Source of the DNA: a virus
DNA: 40,377 bases
Reading direction: 5' to 3' (one strand)
Virus record (IMG/VR): IMGVR_UViG_3300027759_000176
Span: 1-40,377 of that record
Both the position numbers and the translations under genes were made by a program. Within the stretch, counting starts at the first letter, position 1. The number at the start of each line of letters is the position of its first letter. The notes under the pieces were generated by a model. That model was not told the DNA's origin. It worked only from the letters and a program-made list of their open reading frames with translations, and ran no database searches. Below, piece by piece: positions 12,782 through 18,569 of the stretch.

Positions 12782-12969
12782 TTTGCTCTCCTTATGTCTG
12801 GTTGTTTAGGTGTTACATGGCCTACATGGTAGAACTGGCAATGTGGACAGTGATAGACCTCCATTGGATCACCACGTTTAAAGCCTAATGAAGCTTGTGC
12901 TACGTTATAGGTTGGAAACTTGTGCTTTCCATTGCACTGTGCCTCGATTGAGGTCTTATAAGTCGTCAT
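12778..12969 (-). CDS. Small zinc-ribbon-like protein, 63 aa
   Basis: The 63-residue protein has C12 and a later YHCPHCQFYHVGHV cluster (C41, C44, H48, H51), which could hold a zinc ion. The basic C-terminus (TPKQPDIRRAK) fits nucleic-acid binding. Small HCxxC phage proteins of this type are widespread and uncharacterised. It overlaps both neighbours by 4 bp. Confidence 0.75.
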   Translation of the reverse strand: MTTYKTSIEAQCNGKHKFPTYNVAQASLGFKRGDPMEVYHCPHCQFYHVGHVTPKQPDIRRAK

Positions 12970-13142
12970 ACAAACATACTTTCTATGGATACTGTTTTAC
13001 CAGTGGCTAACTCTAAAGCCCGAGCTAGAAGGGCAACAATAGAAGCTTCAATATCATCTTCTAAAGCGTAGGATTCCGCATAGTCAGTGGCTTCTACAAC
13101 CAAGTTCCATGCGTACGTTGTTTCAAGTTCTTCAATGTTCAT
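12966..13142 (-). CDS. Small acidic helical protein, 58 aa; first gene of the leftward early block
   Basis: The 58-codon gene encodes an acidic helix-rich peptide (MNIEELETTYAWNLVVEATD, DDIEASIVALLARALELATG). It is the first gene read from the divergent promoter region at 13143-13252, so it is likely expressed immediately after infection. Acidic first-expressed phage proteins often target host factors, but no motif shows that here. Confidence 0.7.
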   Translation of the reverse strand: MNIEELETTYAWNLVVEATDYAESYALEDDIEASIVALLARALELATGKTVSIESMFV

Positions 13143-13252
13143 GCCATAAGGCTACCACGAATTTATTTGAAAACCATAGGTGAAAACCCCTAGAAGAAAA
13201 GTTGGAAAAGTCGATACAGTAGAGTCTTCTTAAACGAACTAGAAAGAAAGAA
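13143..13252. promoter_or_regulatory. Divergent early promoter region
   Basis: This 110-bp gap separates the leftward early block from the rightward recombination block, so it must carry promoters in both directions. TTGAAA at 13167-13172 and the candidate operator at 13177-13193 are the visible elements; I found no convincing consensus -10. The plus gene at 13253 is preceded by AGAAAGAAAGAA, a weak ribosome-binding site. Confidence 0.55.
13177..13193. promoter_or_regulatory. Candidate operator, copy 3 (TAGGTGAAAACCCCTAG)
   Basis: This is the third copy of the motif at 2421 and 9259, centred in the divergent early promoter region. Its arms, CTAGGGG and ACCTA on the minus strand, are only partly symmetric, and the central AAAA is constant in all three. 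Confidence 0.52.
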
Positions 13253-13405
13253 ATGAAAATTAAGATGTTGGTTCATGTACGTGAACTTTTTAATGTAGAC
13301 TACGTTCCTCGTTCCACTAATCGCCACAATCAACGGCAGTGGATCAAGTCAGTTAGAGCACTTGGCGATAGCTGGTTATTAGCAAAGCATATAGAACGGA
13401 AGTAG
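13253..13405 (+). CDS. Small basic protein, 50 aa; first gene of the rightward block
   Basis: The 50-codon gene encodes MKIKMLVHVRELFNVDYVPR, then STNRHNQRQWIKSVRALGDSWLLAKHIERK. The RHNQRQWIKSVRALGD-x-WLLAK pattern is a small phage protein I have seen near recombination genes; the function is unknown. It is followed after 1 bp by the 63-aa gene. Confidence 0.75.
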   Translation: MKIKMLVHVRELFNVDYVPRSTNRHNQRQWIKSVRALGDSWLLAKHIERK

Positions 13406-13406
13406 T

Positions 13407-13598
13407 ATGAAGAATTTTATTCAAGAGTTCAAAGAAGAACACGCAAACATCGAATATTGCTGCTATTGCATTGAAGAGCGCGGTAACAAAATGTCTTGCT
13501 GTTCAGAAAACCATTTCGTGCCATTCAGTGACTTGGATGACTCTACGCAAATGGAAATTATCAATGAAGAATACGACACTTACTTTGGAATGAAATGA
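13407..13598 (+). CDS. Small acidic cysteine-rich protein, 63 aa
   Basis: The protein has a cluster YCCYCIEERGNKMSCCSENH (C18, C19, C21, C31, C32, H36) that could bind zinc, flanked by acidic helices. I know this as a recurrent small phage protein but no function is assigned. It precedes the structured RNA. Confidence 0.72.
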   Translation: MKNFIQEFKEEHANIEYCCYCIEERGNKMSCCSENHFVPFSDLDDSTQMEIINEEYDTYFGMK

Positions 13599-13612
13599 TG
13601 TATGATTCGTAT

Positions 13613-13715
13613 ATCGCTGGGGAGCGATTATCTAGTAAGCCTATTAAGGCAGTCTGCACCGTATTAGCGGTGTCTCCCCACATCGAAAGATGAGACTGTC
13701 TTAGTAGGCTTTTTT
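13613..13715 (+). ncRNA. Candidate structured RNA with pseudoknot and terminator-like end
   Basis: A 5' hairpin ATCGCT-GGGG-AGCGAT (13613-13628) is followed by an 18-bp stem with no mismatch and two G-U pairs (13638-13655 with 13693-13710). The long stem encloses two hairpins: CACCG/CGGTG (13657-13672, 6-nt loop) and CATC-GAAA-GATG (13681-13692, GNRA tetraloop). The 7 nt TGGGGAG around the first loop (13618-13624) are a perfect complement of CTCCCCA between the inner hairpins (13674-13680), giving a pseudoknot. Five T follow the stem. It could be a small RNA, an attenuator, or a regulator of the HNH/annealing genes downstream. Confidence 0.72.
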
Positions 13716-13732
13716 ATGTTTGGAAATATCTT

Positions 13733-14185
13733 ATGAAAGCTTGCATCTTATGGACTAAAGCAACTGCTGGTAATGGATATGGCGTAACTTCATATCTTGG
13801 TAAACAAATTTATGCACATAGATTAGCGGCAATAAAAAAGTTTGGATCAATTCCAGAAAAAATGGTTGTTGCTCATACTTGTGATACTCCTTCATGTGTA
13901 AATCCTGACCATCTTTTTATTTGTACACAAAAAGAAAATTTGGCTGATATGTGGAAAAAAGGAAGAGGTGCTAGTGGTGATTTGCATGGACTAAGAAAAC
14001 ATCCTGAATGCTCTGCAAAAGGAGAAAAAGTTGATAGCAGCAAATTAACATCAGAACAAGTTATACAAATTAGAGAAATGTATATTCCAAAAAAAGTACC
14101 TTTGACTTTTATAGCAAAAAAGTTTGGGATTGCTTTTCAAACGGTTAGTAAGATAGTAAACAGAAAATTGTGGAAACACATTTAA
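13733..14185 (+). CDS. HNH homing-type endonuclease with C-terminal HTH, 150 aa
   Basis: The core reads YAHRLAAIKKFG, then VVAHTCDTPSCVNPDHLFICTQKENLADMW, the HNH_3/zinc-HNH pattern of selfish phage nucleases, with two cysteines in the CDTPSCVNPDHL loop. The C-terminal segment SSKLTSEQVIQIREMYI...LTFIAKKFGIAFQTVSKIVNRKLWKHI is a helix-turn-helix DNA-binding module typical of these nucleases. It is AT-rich and lies between a structured RNA and the annealing protein, 11 bp from the latter's start. It is probably mobile and dispensable for the phage. Confidence 0.92.
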   Translation: MKACILWTKATAGNGYGVTSYLGKQIYAHRLAAIKKFGSIPEKMVVAHTCDTPSCVNPDHLFICTQKENLADMWKKGRGASGDLHGLRKHPECSAKGEKVDSSKLTSEQVIQIREMYIPKKVPLTFIAKKFGIAFQTVSKIVNRKLWKHI

Positions 14186-14196
14186 AAGGAATTGAA

Positions 14197-14781
14197 ATGA
14201 TTGAAGACCTGTTAAAACTTGACGTTAGCAAACACATTGAAAAGAAAGCAAATCTTAGTTATTTGTCTTGGGCTTGGGCATGGACTCAAGCATTAAAAGC
14301 AGATAACAATGCTCATTTTCAAGTACAAATGTGGGGCAAACCGGGTGAAGAAAAATGTTATATGGACATTAATGGAACTGGAATGGTTTGGGTTACTGTA
14401 ACAATGTTTGGTAAACCAATTACGTGCCAATTGCCAGTGATGGATCATAGAAATAAACCAATCATTGCTCCTGATGCGTTTGCTGTGAATACCGCAATTA
14501 TGCGTTGCATGGCAAAAGGACTTGCTTTGCATGGTTTAGGATTGTTTATTTATGCTGGTGAAGACCTTCCAGAACAAGATTCAGGATTGATTGACAACCT
14601 GGTGTATGAGATTAAAGATCATTACGAAAAAGATGATCTAGCAGGTATGTACGGCATTTGGGAAGCCATTGCCGACAATGAAGTTCGGATTACAGTGTGG
14701 AAAACACTGGCTCCTGACAGTAAAGTGCGCTCAGCTATTAAAGCGTACAAAGAAAAACTTAACTCAACTGAAAGTAAATAA
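14197..14781 (+). CDS. Single-strand annealing protein (DUF1071/Sak3-like), 194 aa
   Basis: This would pair complementary single strands during phage recombination and replication restart. The N-terminus (KKANLSYLSWAWAWTQAL), the central QLPVMDHRNKPI, and the NTAIMRCMAKGLALHGLGLFIYAGEDLP segment are the signature of the DUF1071 family, now grouped with phage SSAPs (Sak3). I start at ATG 14197, which has AAAAGGA 6 nt upstream; an in-frame ATG at 14170 overlaps the HNH gene. The SSB-like gene follows directly (TAATG), and RusA lies in the opposite block. Confidence 0.88.
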   Translation: MIEDLLKLDVSKHIEKKANLSYLSWAWAWTQALKADNNAHFQVQMWGKPGEEKCYMDINGTGMVWVTVTMFGKPITCQLPVMDHRNKPIIAPDAFAVNTAIMRCMAKGLALHGLGLFIYAGEDLPEQDSGLIDNLVYEIKDHYEKDDLAGMYGIWEAIADNEVRITVWKTLAPDSKVRSAIKAYKEKLNSTESK

Positions 14782-15044
14782 TGTCATCACCTCGTATGGA
14801 TCTCATCGCTATTGTTGGCGAATACAAAAACTCTGCTGGCGAAACCAAGAAGCGGTTCGTTAAGGTGGGTTCACTGTTTAATAGTGACAAAGGTCAGTCA
14901 ATAAAGATTGATGCTGTTCCTGTAGGTTTTGATGGCTGGTTGTCGGTTAAAGAACCTTATGAAGCTGGTGAAAAGCCTGCTCGTCAAAGTAGCGCACCTA
15001 CTCGCCGTGGTGCTGATTTAGGTGATGACGGAATTCCTTTTTAA
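14781..15044 (+). CDS. Small SSB-like protein with SSB-type tail, 87 aa
   Basis: The protein is short, with beta-rich segments (RMDLIAIVGEYKNSAGETKK, RFVKVGSLFN, IKIDAVP, DGWLSVKE) and an unstructured tail ending DLGDDGIPF. An acidic tail ending in D-x-I-P-F is the hallmark of bacterial SSB, through which it recruits partner proteins. The close coupling to the annealing protein (TAATG) supports a single-stranded-DNA-binding role. It is shorter than classical SSB, so it may be a distinct phage type. Confidence 0.72.
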   Translation: MSSPRMDLIAIVGEYKNSAGETKKRFVKVGSLFNSDKGQSIKIDAVPVGFDGWLSVKEPYEAGEKPARQSSAPTRRGADLGDDGIPF

Positions 15045-15057
15045 TCTGGAGATAGTA

Positions 15058-15369
15058 ATGAGCACTAAAAATGTATTGACTGCACCTGAAGTATATAAAT
15101 TGACACAATGGTTGGATCAGAATCCAATTCCTGTTCAAACAATGACTCAAGCTGAATTGGCATTATTGGCAGCTTCAGTATTGCGCTTTGAAGTAACAGC
15201 ATCCAATTGCATCATGGCAGGTAAGAATTTGAATATTCAGGTTGGTCGTCAGAACTATGGAGTTTCAGCCAATCGAAATAATACTCAGATTTTGGCTCAG
15301 GCTATTCAAGATTTGTATTTGAAATTTGGTGTACTTGTTTCTGAAGATTTGATACGTTTAGCAAAATGA
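15058..15369 (+). CDS. Phage protein, 103 aa, unknown function
   Basis: Starting at ATG 15058 (CTGGAGA upstream), the protein reads MSTKNVLTAPEVYKLTQWLD, then ELALLAASVLRFEVTASNC and ILAQAIQDLYLKFG. It resembles a small winged-helix or helical regulator (an EVYKLTQWLD helix followed by 'TQAELALLAASVL'), but I cannot name the family. It couples to the next gene by ATGA. Confidence 0.72.
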   Translation: MSTKNVLTAPEVYKLTQWLDQNPIPVQTMTQAELALLAASVLRFEVTASNCIMAGKNLNIQVGRQNYGVSANRNNTQILAQAIQDLYLKFGVLVSEDLIRLAK

Positions 15370-15617
15370 TTACAGGGGGAAAGCTTTGTGTGGTGAGTAC
15401 CCCTACCCATATGAATATTTTTAATATTTTTTCAAACAAAAACTACACCGATACTGGATCATCATTAATTTCGCAAGAAGGTGAAGTGTTCAGTAAAGTA
15501 TTTAATGGTTACTTATCGCAAGATGGTAATTTAATACAAAAAGTTGGTGATGGTTTTATGAATATGACTACAGGCGTCCAATCATCTTTTGGCGACCCTT
15601 TTGAGGATGAAGAATGA
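15366..15617 (+). CDS. Small acidic protein, 83 aa
   Basis: The frame overlaps genes at both ends by 4 bp. The likely functional part is NIFNIFSNKNYTDTGSSLIS...GDPFEDEE, with short repeats (SQEGEVFSKVFNGYLSQDGN). A start at the internal ATG 15411 is also possible, as the first 15 residues look less conserved in style. No family is recognised; the acidic tail is notable. Confidence 0.6.
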   Translation: MITGGKLCVVSTPTHMNIFNIFSNKNYTDTGSSLISQEGEVFSKVFNGYLSQDGNLIQKVGDGFMNMTTGVQSSFGDPFEDEE

Positions 15618-15916
15618 GCTTTGCACAAGTAGAACTACAGATTATTCATTGGTCTGAAGCACGTAAGATTATCCCTAATGCTACTGCTGAGTCTCAGTTA
15701 ATGAAGCTTGTGAGTGAGCTTGGAGAGCTTGCAGACGCAACACTAAAGAATGATGAAGCTGGCATTATTGATGGTGTCGGTGATGTAATGGTATGTCTTA
15801 TCAACTATTGCGCTTTGAAGCACATTGATTTGACTACTTGCATGAAATCAGCCTATCAGGAAATCAAGGATCGTAAAGGAACCTTGCTGCCCAATGGTGT
15901 TTTTGTAAAAGATTAA
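15614..15916 (+). CDS. MazG-like nucleotide pyrophosphohydrolase, 100 aa
   Basis: MazG enzymes hydrolyse NTPs/dNTPs or (p)ppGpp-like alarmones to the monophosphate. The protein shows the helical E-x-x-E motif (SELGELADATL, E35 and E38) and the second metal motif IIDGVGDVMVCLINYC (D53, D57), with KDRKGTLLPNGVF at the end as in phage MazG-like proteins. At 100 aa it is a minimal single-domain form. Its stop overlaps the stop of the opposing lysozyme gene (shared TTAA at 15913-15916). Confidence 0.88.
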   Translation: MSFAQVELQIIHWSEARKIIPNATAESQLMKLVSELGELADATLKNDEAGIIDGVGDVMVCLINYCALKHIDLTTCMKSAYQEIKDRKGTLLPNGVFVKD

Positions 15917-16422
15917 ACCATTCGAGTAGAGTCTGATTGAACAGAAGAAACTCTGTTTGACCAGCCTCTACCAAATGTTTCCCAAGTTGGAAGTTCTTCT
16001 AGAAATCTCAAACGTGTGTCATTAAACTGAGCAATCAGCCTCATGACATCACAAGCCTTTGCAGCCTTAATTGTTATTGGCCCTATCATTCCATCAGCTT
16101 TGACATTAAGTGTCTCCTGAAGCCATTTAGAGGCTCTACCGGGGCCACTGTTGATAGCAGCATCAAACACAGCGTAATCTAGTCCTGTTGGTAGGTCATC
16201 ACCTGATACACGATCCCAATATTTTTGTTTGTACAGTGGTGCTACATCGTTAATCTTGAGTAGGCGCATATCGTTTTCAGATACGGGGTGTCCTAGCCAT
16301 GCTTCCCAAGTGTTTTTGGTACAACCTAAGTTGGTCATGCCGCCTGGATCAGCCGGGTGATTAACATACCCCCCTTCACTTTTCAATACCAATTCCAATG
16401 ATTTTCCAAAGTTAATATTCAT
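15913..16422 (-). CDS. Endolysin, GH108 lysozyme with PG-binding domain, 169 aa
   Basis: This cuts the glycan strands of peptidoglycan at lysis. The N-terminal LKSEGGYVNHPADPGGMTNLGCT is the GH108 active-site segment, with E16 the catalytic acid. The middle (YWDRVSGDDLPTGLDYAVFDAAINSGPGRASKWLQ) and the end (VKADGMIGPITIKAA...) form the peptidoglycan-binding part (PG_binding_3). Length is normal for phage GH108 enzymes. It has no signal peptide, so it relies on the holin encoded next to it (4-bp overlap). It is the last gene of the late block. Confidence 0.93.
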   Translation of the reverse strand: MNINFGKSLELVLKSEGGYVNHPADPGGMTNLGCTKNTWEAWLGHPVSENDMRLLKINDVAPLYKQKYWDRVSGDDLPTGLDYAVFDAAINSGPGRASKWLQETLNVKADGMIGPITIKAAKACDVMRLIAQFNDTRLRFLEELPTWETFGRGWSNRVSSVQSDSTRMV

Positions 16423-16805
16423 TTAGCGGCAACACCTTTGATTTTTTCAACAGTTCGTAATCCACCTAGACCCAACATACCCATAAGAATAGGCATCATT
16501 TCAGTTAGATCAGCGGAAAAGAGTTGGACAGAATGTCCAGTAAATTCAAGTAAGAGCTTGGCAATGGGAAGACCAATCCAGTTCCAAGTACAAGCAGCAG
16601 CACATACCCACCCCACCGCTGGTCTCCATCCTGATACAAAAACAGAAGGGCTTGCTGCTTCTACCTTATTAATGTCCATTTGGCCTTGAATGACCATTAC
16701 AGCAGCAGCTAATTGTTGCTTTTCAGCTTCAGATTTATCAGGCCAAATCTTATTAATAACATTATTAGCAAGATCAGATACTGCACCCAGTCCAGTAATG
16801 TCCAT
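16419..16805 (-). CDS. Holin, three-TM superfamily type, 128 aa
   Basis: This would make the inner-membrane hole that releases the endolysin. After a soluble, charged N-terminal part with DKSEAEKQQLAAAVMVIQGQMDINKVEAAS and SVFVSGWRPAVGWVCAAACTW, hydrophobic segments follow to MMPILMGMLGLGGLRTVEKIKG; this GWRP...GW pattern is that of the phage three-TM holin family (GTA_holin_3TM-like). It begins inside the stop of a 17-codon frame (TAATG) and overlaps the endolysin by 4 bp. Confidence 0.88.
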   Translation of the reverse strand: MDITGLGAVSDLANNVINKIWPDKSEAEKQQLAAAVMVIQGQMDINKVEAASPSVFVSGWRPAVGWVCAAACTWNWIGLPIAKLLLEFTGHSVQLFSADLTEMMPILMGMLGLGGLRTVEKIKGVAAK

Positions 16806-16858
16806 TATTTACCTTTCAATACATTTTCCAACCAATACCAATAGACAACAAAGGCCAT
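16805..16858 (-). CDS. 17-aa coupled mini-ORF between spanin-like gene and holin
   Basis: A frame of 17 codons (MAFVVYWYWLENVLKGK) exactly fills the gap between its neighbours: it starts at TGATG with the 77-aa gene's stop and ends at TAATG with the holin's start. It is hydrophobic and aromatic at its N-terminal half. It could be a lysis regulator, a relic, or just a ribosome-relay frame that lets the holin be reached by reinitiation. Confidence 0.45.
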   Translation of the reverse strand: MAFVVYWYWLENVLKGK

Positions 16859-17091
16859 CATTTGTCTGTTTTATTATCTAGTTTATCGAATATCTTACTA
16901 ATCATCTCTTTAATCTCACGAATATCTTGTTTGTAATCTTCACGTACAACATATTGTCTTGGCAAATCTTCACGTAGTTTAGCTAAATCAGATTTAAGTT
17001 CTTTTACAGCAGTCCATAGTTCACGGGCAAACCACCCTGTTACTGTCAGTGCTGTACCAGCAACAAGGTTAAAAAGTGATTGGTTATCCAT
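16858..17091 (-). CDS. Membrane-anchored coiled-coil lysis protein (i-spanin-like), 77 aa
   Basis: An N-terminal hydrophobic span (SLFNLVAGTALTVTGWFARE) is followed by a charged coiled-coil region (LWTAVKELKSDLAKLREDLP...DIREIKEMISKIFDKLDNK). That is the architecture of the inner-membrane subunit of two-component spanins, and it sits in the lysis cassette. No lipoprotein partner (o-spanin) is evident, so another membrane accessory role is possible. Confidence 0.6.
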   Translation of the reverse strand: MDNQSLFNLVAGTALTVTGWFARELWTAVKELKSDLAKLREDLPRQYVVREDYKQDIREIKEMISKIFDKLDNKTDK

Positions 17092-17124
17092 GAACTACCC
17101 TAATTGATTATGGTCAAGATTATA

Positions 17125-18567
17125 TTATCTGTTTGGTGGTGGTACACCAATATCCATTGGAGTATAAAACTTACGTGGATCATAAGCAGCACCACGATTA
17201 CCAGCACCTTTACGTTTGGCTTCTTCAATGCGTCTTAGATAATCCATTTGCTCTTGTTCACCAGCACCAGCACCTTTGGAGAACGTAGCAGCTTGGAAAC
17301 CGGGAAACAACGATGAAAGAGCTTCAGCCGCTTTACCACCACCTTTAGAAAACTCACCTTTTGCAACATCTTGACCAGCACTAGCAAGATCAGACAACAA
17401 AAGCAAAGTACCAGCTACCCCACCAACTTTTACTGCTTTACCCGCAAGACCTGTTGTATTTGGAGGCATTGGAGCGCCAATTGATTTACGCAAATCTCTA
17501 GTAGCAGGAGGCCCAACACGTTCTTGATCTAGACCTTTAAGAACTTGTTGTGTTTCTGTATAAGGCCCAAAAGGTTTACCCATTGCTTTGGCAGATTCAA
17601 TTGCACCAGATTGACCCAATGTTTGTCGAGCATAGTTTGTACCGCCAATATCCATTCCTGGAATAAAAGCATAATCTTTTGGTACATCTTTAACAGATTC
17701 AAAAGTTGTAGGTACACGTTTCTTAGATTCACCTTGACCAACTAAAGCATCAAAGCCAGAAGCTGTTTTCAAGGTTTGTTGTGGCATTTCAGGAGCCACT
17801 GCCCCTTTAATCTTTGGTTCTTTTTTAACTGCTTCTACAGGTTTAGGAGCTAAATCTTCTGCTACAGCAGCTTGCTTTTCAACTGTTTGTGCAAATGCAG
17901 CAGGTTCAGCAGCGTTTGCAATAGGGGTTACAGGAACGGTTGTAGCTTTAACTTGAGCAGCAGCACCTGGTGGAATTTCAGGAGGCACTACAGGAGCCGC
18001 AGGAGCATTAGCAAAAGACGTTGGAGTTACAGGTACAGCAACTGGTGGTAATACTGGAGCAGGAACCACACCTGAAGGCTTTTGAGCCATCTTTAACCGA
18101 TGTTCTGCTAGATCAGCTTGAGCATTAGCTTGACGTAATTTAGCTTCAGCCATTGGATCAGCCATAACAGCAGCTTTTTCTACTGGAGTTACAGGAACTG
18201 GATTGGCTGGAGTTTCAATAGAAGGCTCAATACGACCCACAGCAGAATCTAAAGTTGCAGAAGCTTTACGTCTATTAAGTAGAGCATTAATACCTGACAT
18301 TGCAGCACCACCAGCAACAGCAGCAGCAGGAACTTGCATCCATTCAGGGACGCCAAACATTTCATTGTCTTTTAATGATTGTGATTGTTTTGCTTTTTCA
18401 GACTCATAAAATTGAGCAGGAGTAGTTGATTTTGATGGTGCTTCACCTATTCCAATACCGGGTTCACTAGGCCATTCTTTTTGACCTTTAATAAAGTTGT
18501 TAATTTCCTCATCAGAATGTCCTTCTGATTTAGCATTTGCTCTAAATGTGTCTTCATTAAAAGGCAT
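17125..18567 (-). CDS. Ala/Pro-rich internal virion or ejection protein, 480 aa
   Basis: After a helical N-terminus (PFNEDTFRANAKSEGHSDEE...IKGQKEWP) comes a membrane-like stretch (VPAAAVAGGAAMSGINALL, about 80-98), a long Ala/Pro/Val-rich low-complexity middle (residues 115-260) and a Gly-rich C-terminal part with a second hydrophobic segment (VGGVAGTLLLLSDLAS). Such composition and the position between tail and lysis genes are typical of pilot or ejection proteins that enter the host with the DNA in podophages. There is no family match I can name. Confidence 0.6.
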   Translation of the reverse strand: MPFNEDTFRANAKSEGHSDEEINNFIKGQKEWPSEPGIGIGEAPSKSTTPAQFYESEKAKQSQSLKDNEMFGVPEWMQVPAAAVAGGAAMSGINALLNRRKASATLDSAVGRIEPSIETPANPVPVTPVEKAAVMADPMAEAKLRQANAQADLAEHRLKMAQKPSGVVPAPVLPPVAVPVTPTSFANAPAAPVVPPEIPPGAAAQVKATTVPVTPIANAAEPAAFAQTVEKQAAVAEDLAPKPVEAVKKEPKIKGAVAPEMPQQTLKTASGFDALVGQGESKKRVPTTFESVKDVPKDYAFIPGMDIGGTNYARQTLGQSGAIESAKAMGKPFGPYTETQQVLKGLDQERVGPPATRDLRKSIGAPMPPNTTGLAGKAVKVGGVAGTLLLLSDLASAGQDVAKGEFSKGGGKAAEALSSLFPGFQAATFSKGAGAGEQEQMDYLRRIEEAKRKGAGNRGAAYDPRKFYTPMDIGVPPPNR

Positions 18568-18569
18568 GA

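Noticed and set aside
13613-14197. Group I intron or hammerhead ribozyme around the structured RNA and HNH gene
   Set aside because: No interrupted gene flanks the element, and I find neither the conserved group I P/Q/R/S pattern nor the CUGAUGA core of a hammerhead. The RNA fold described is different.
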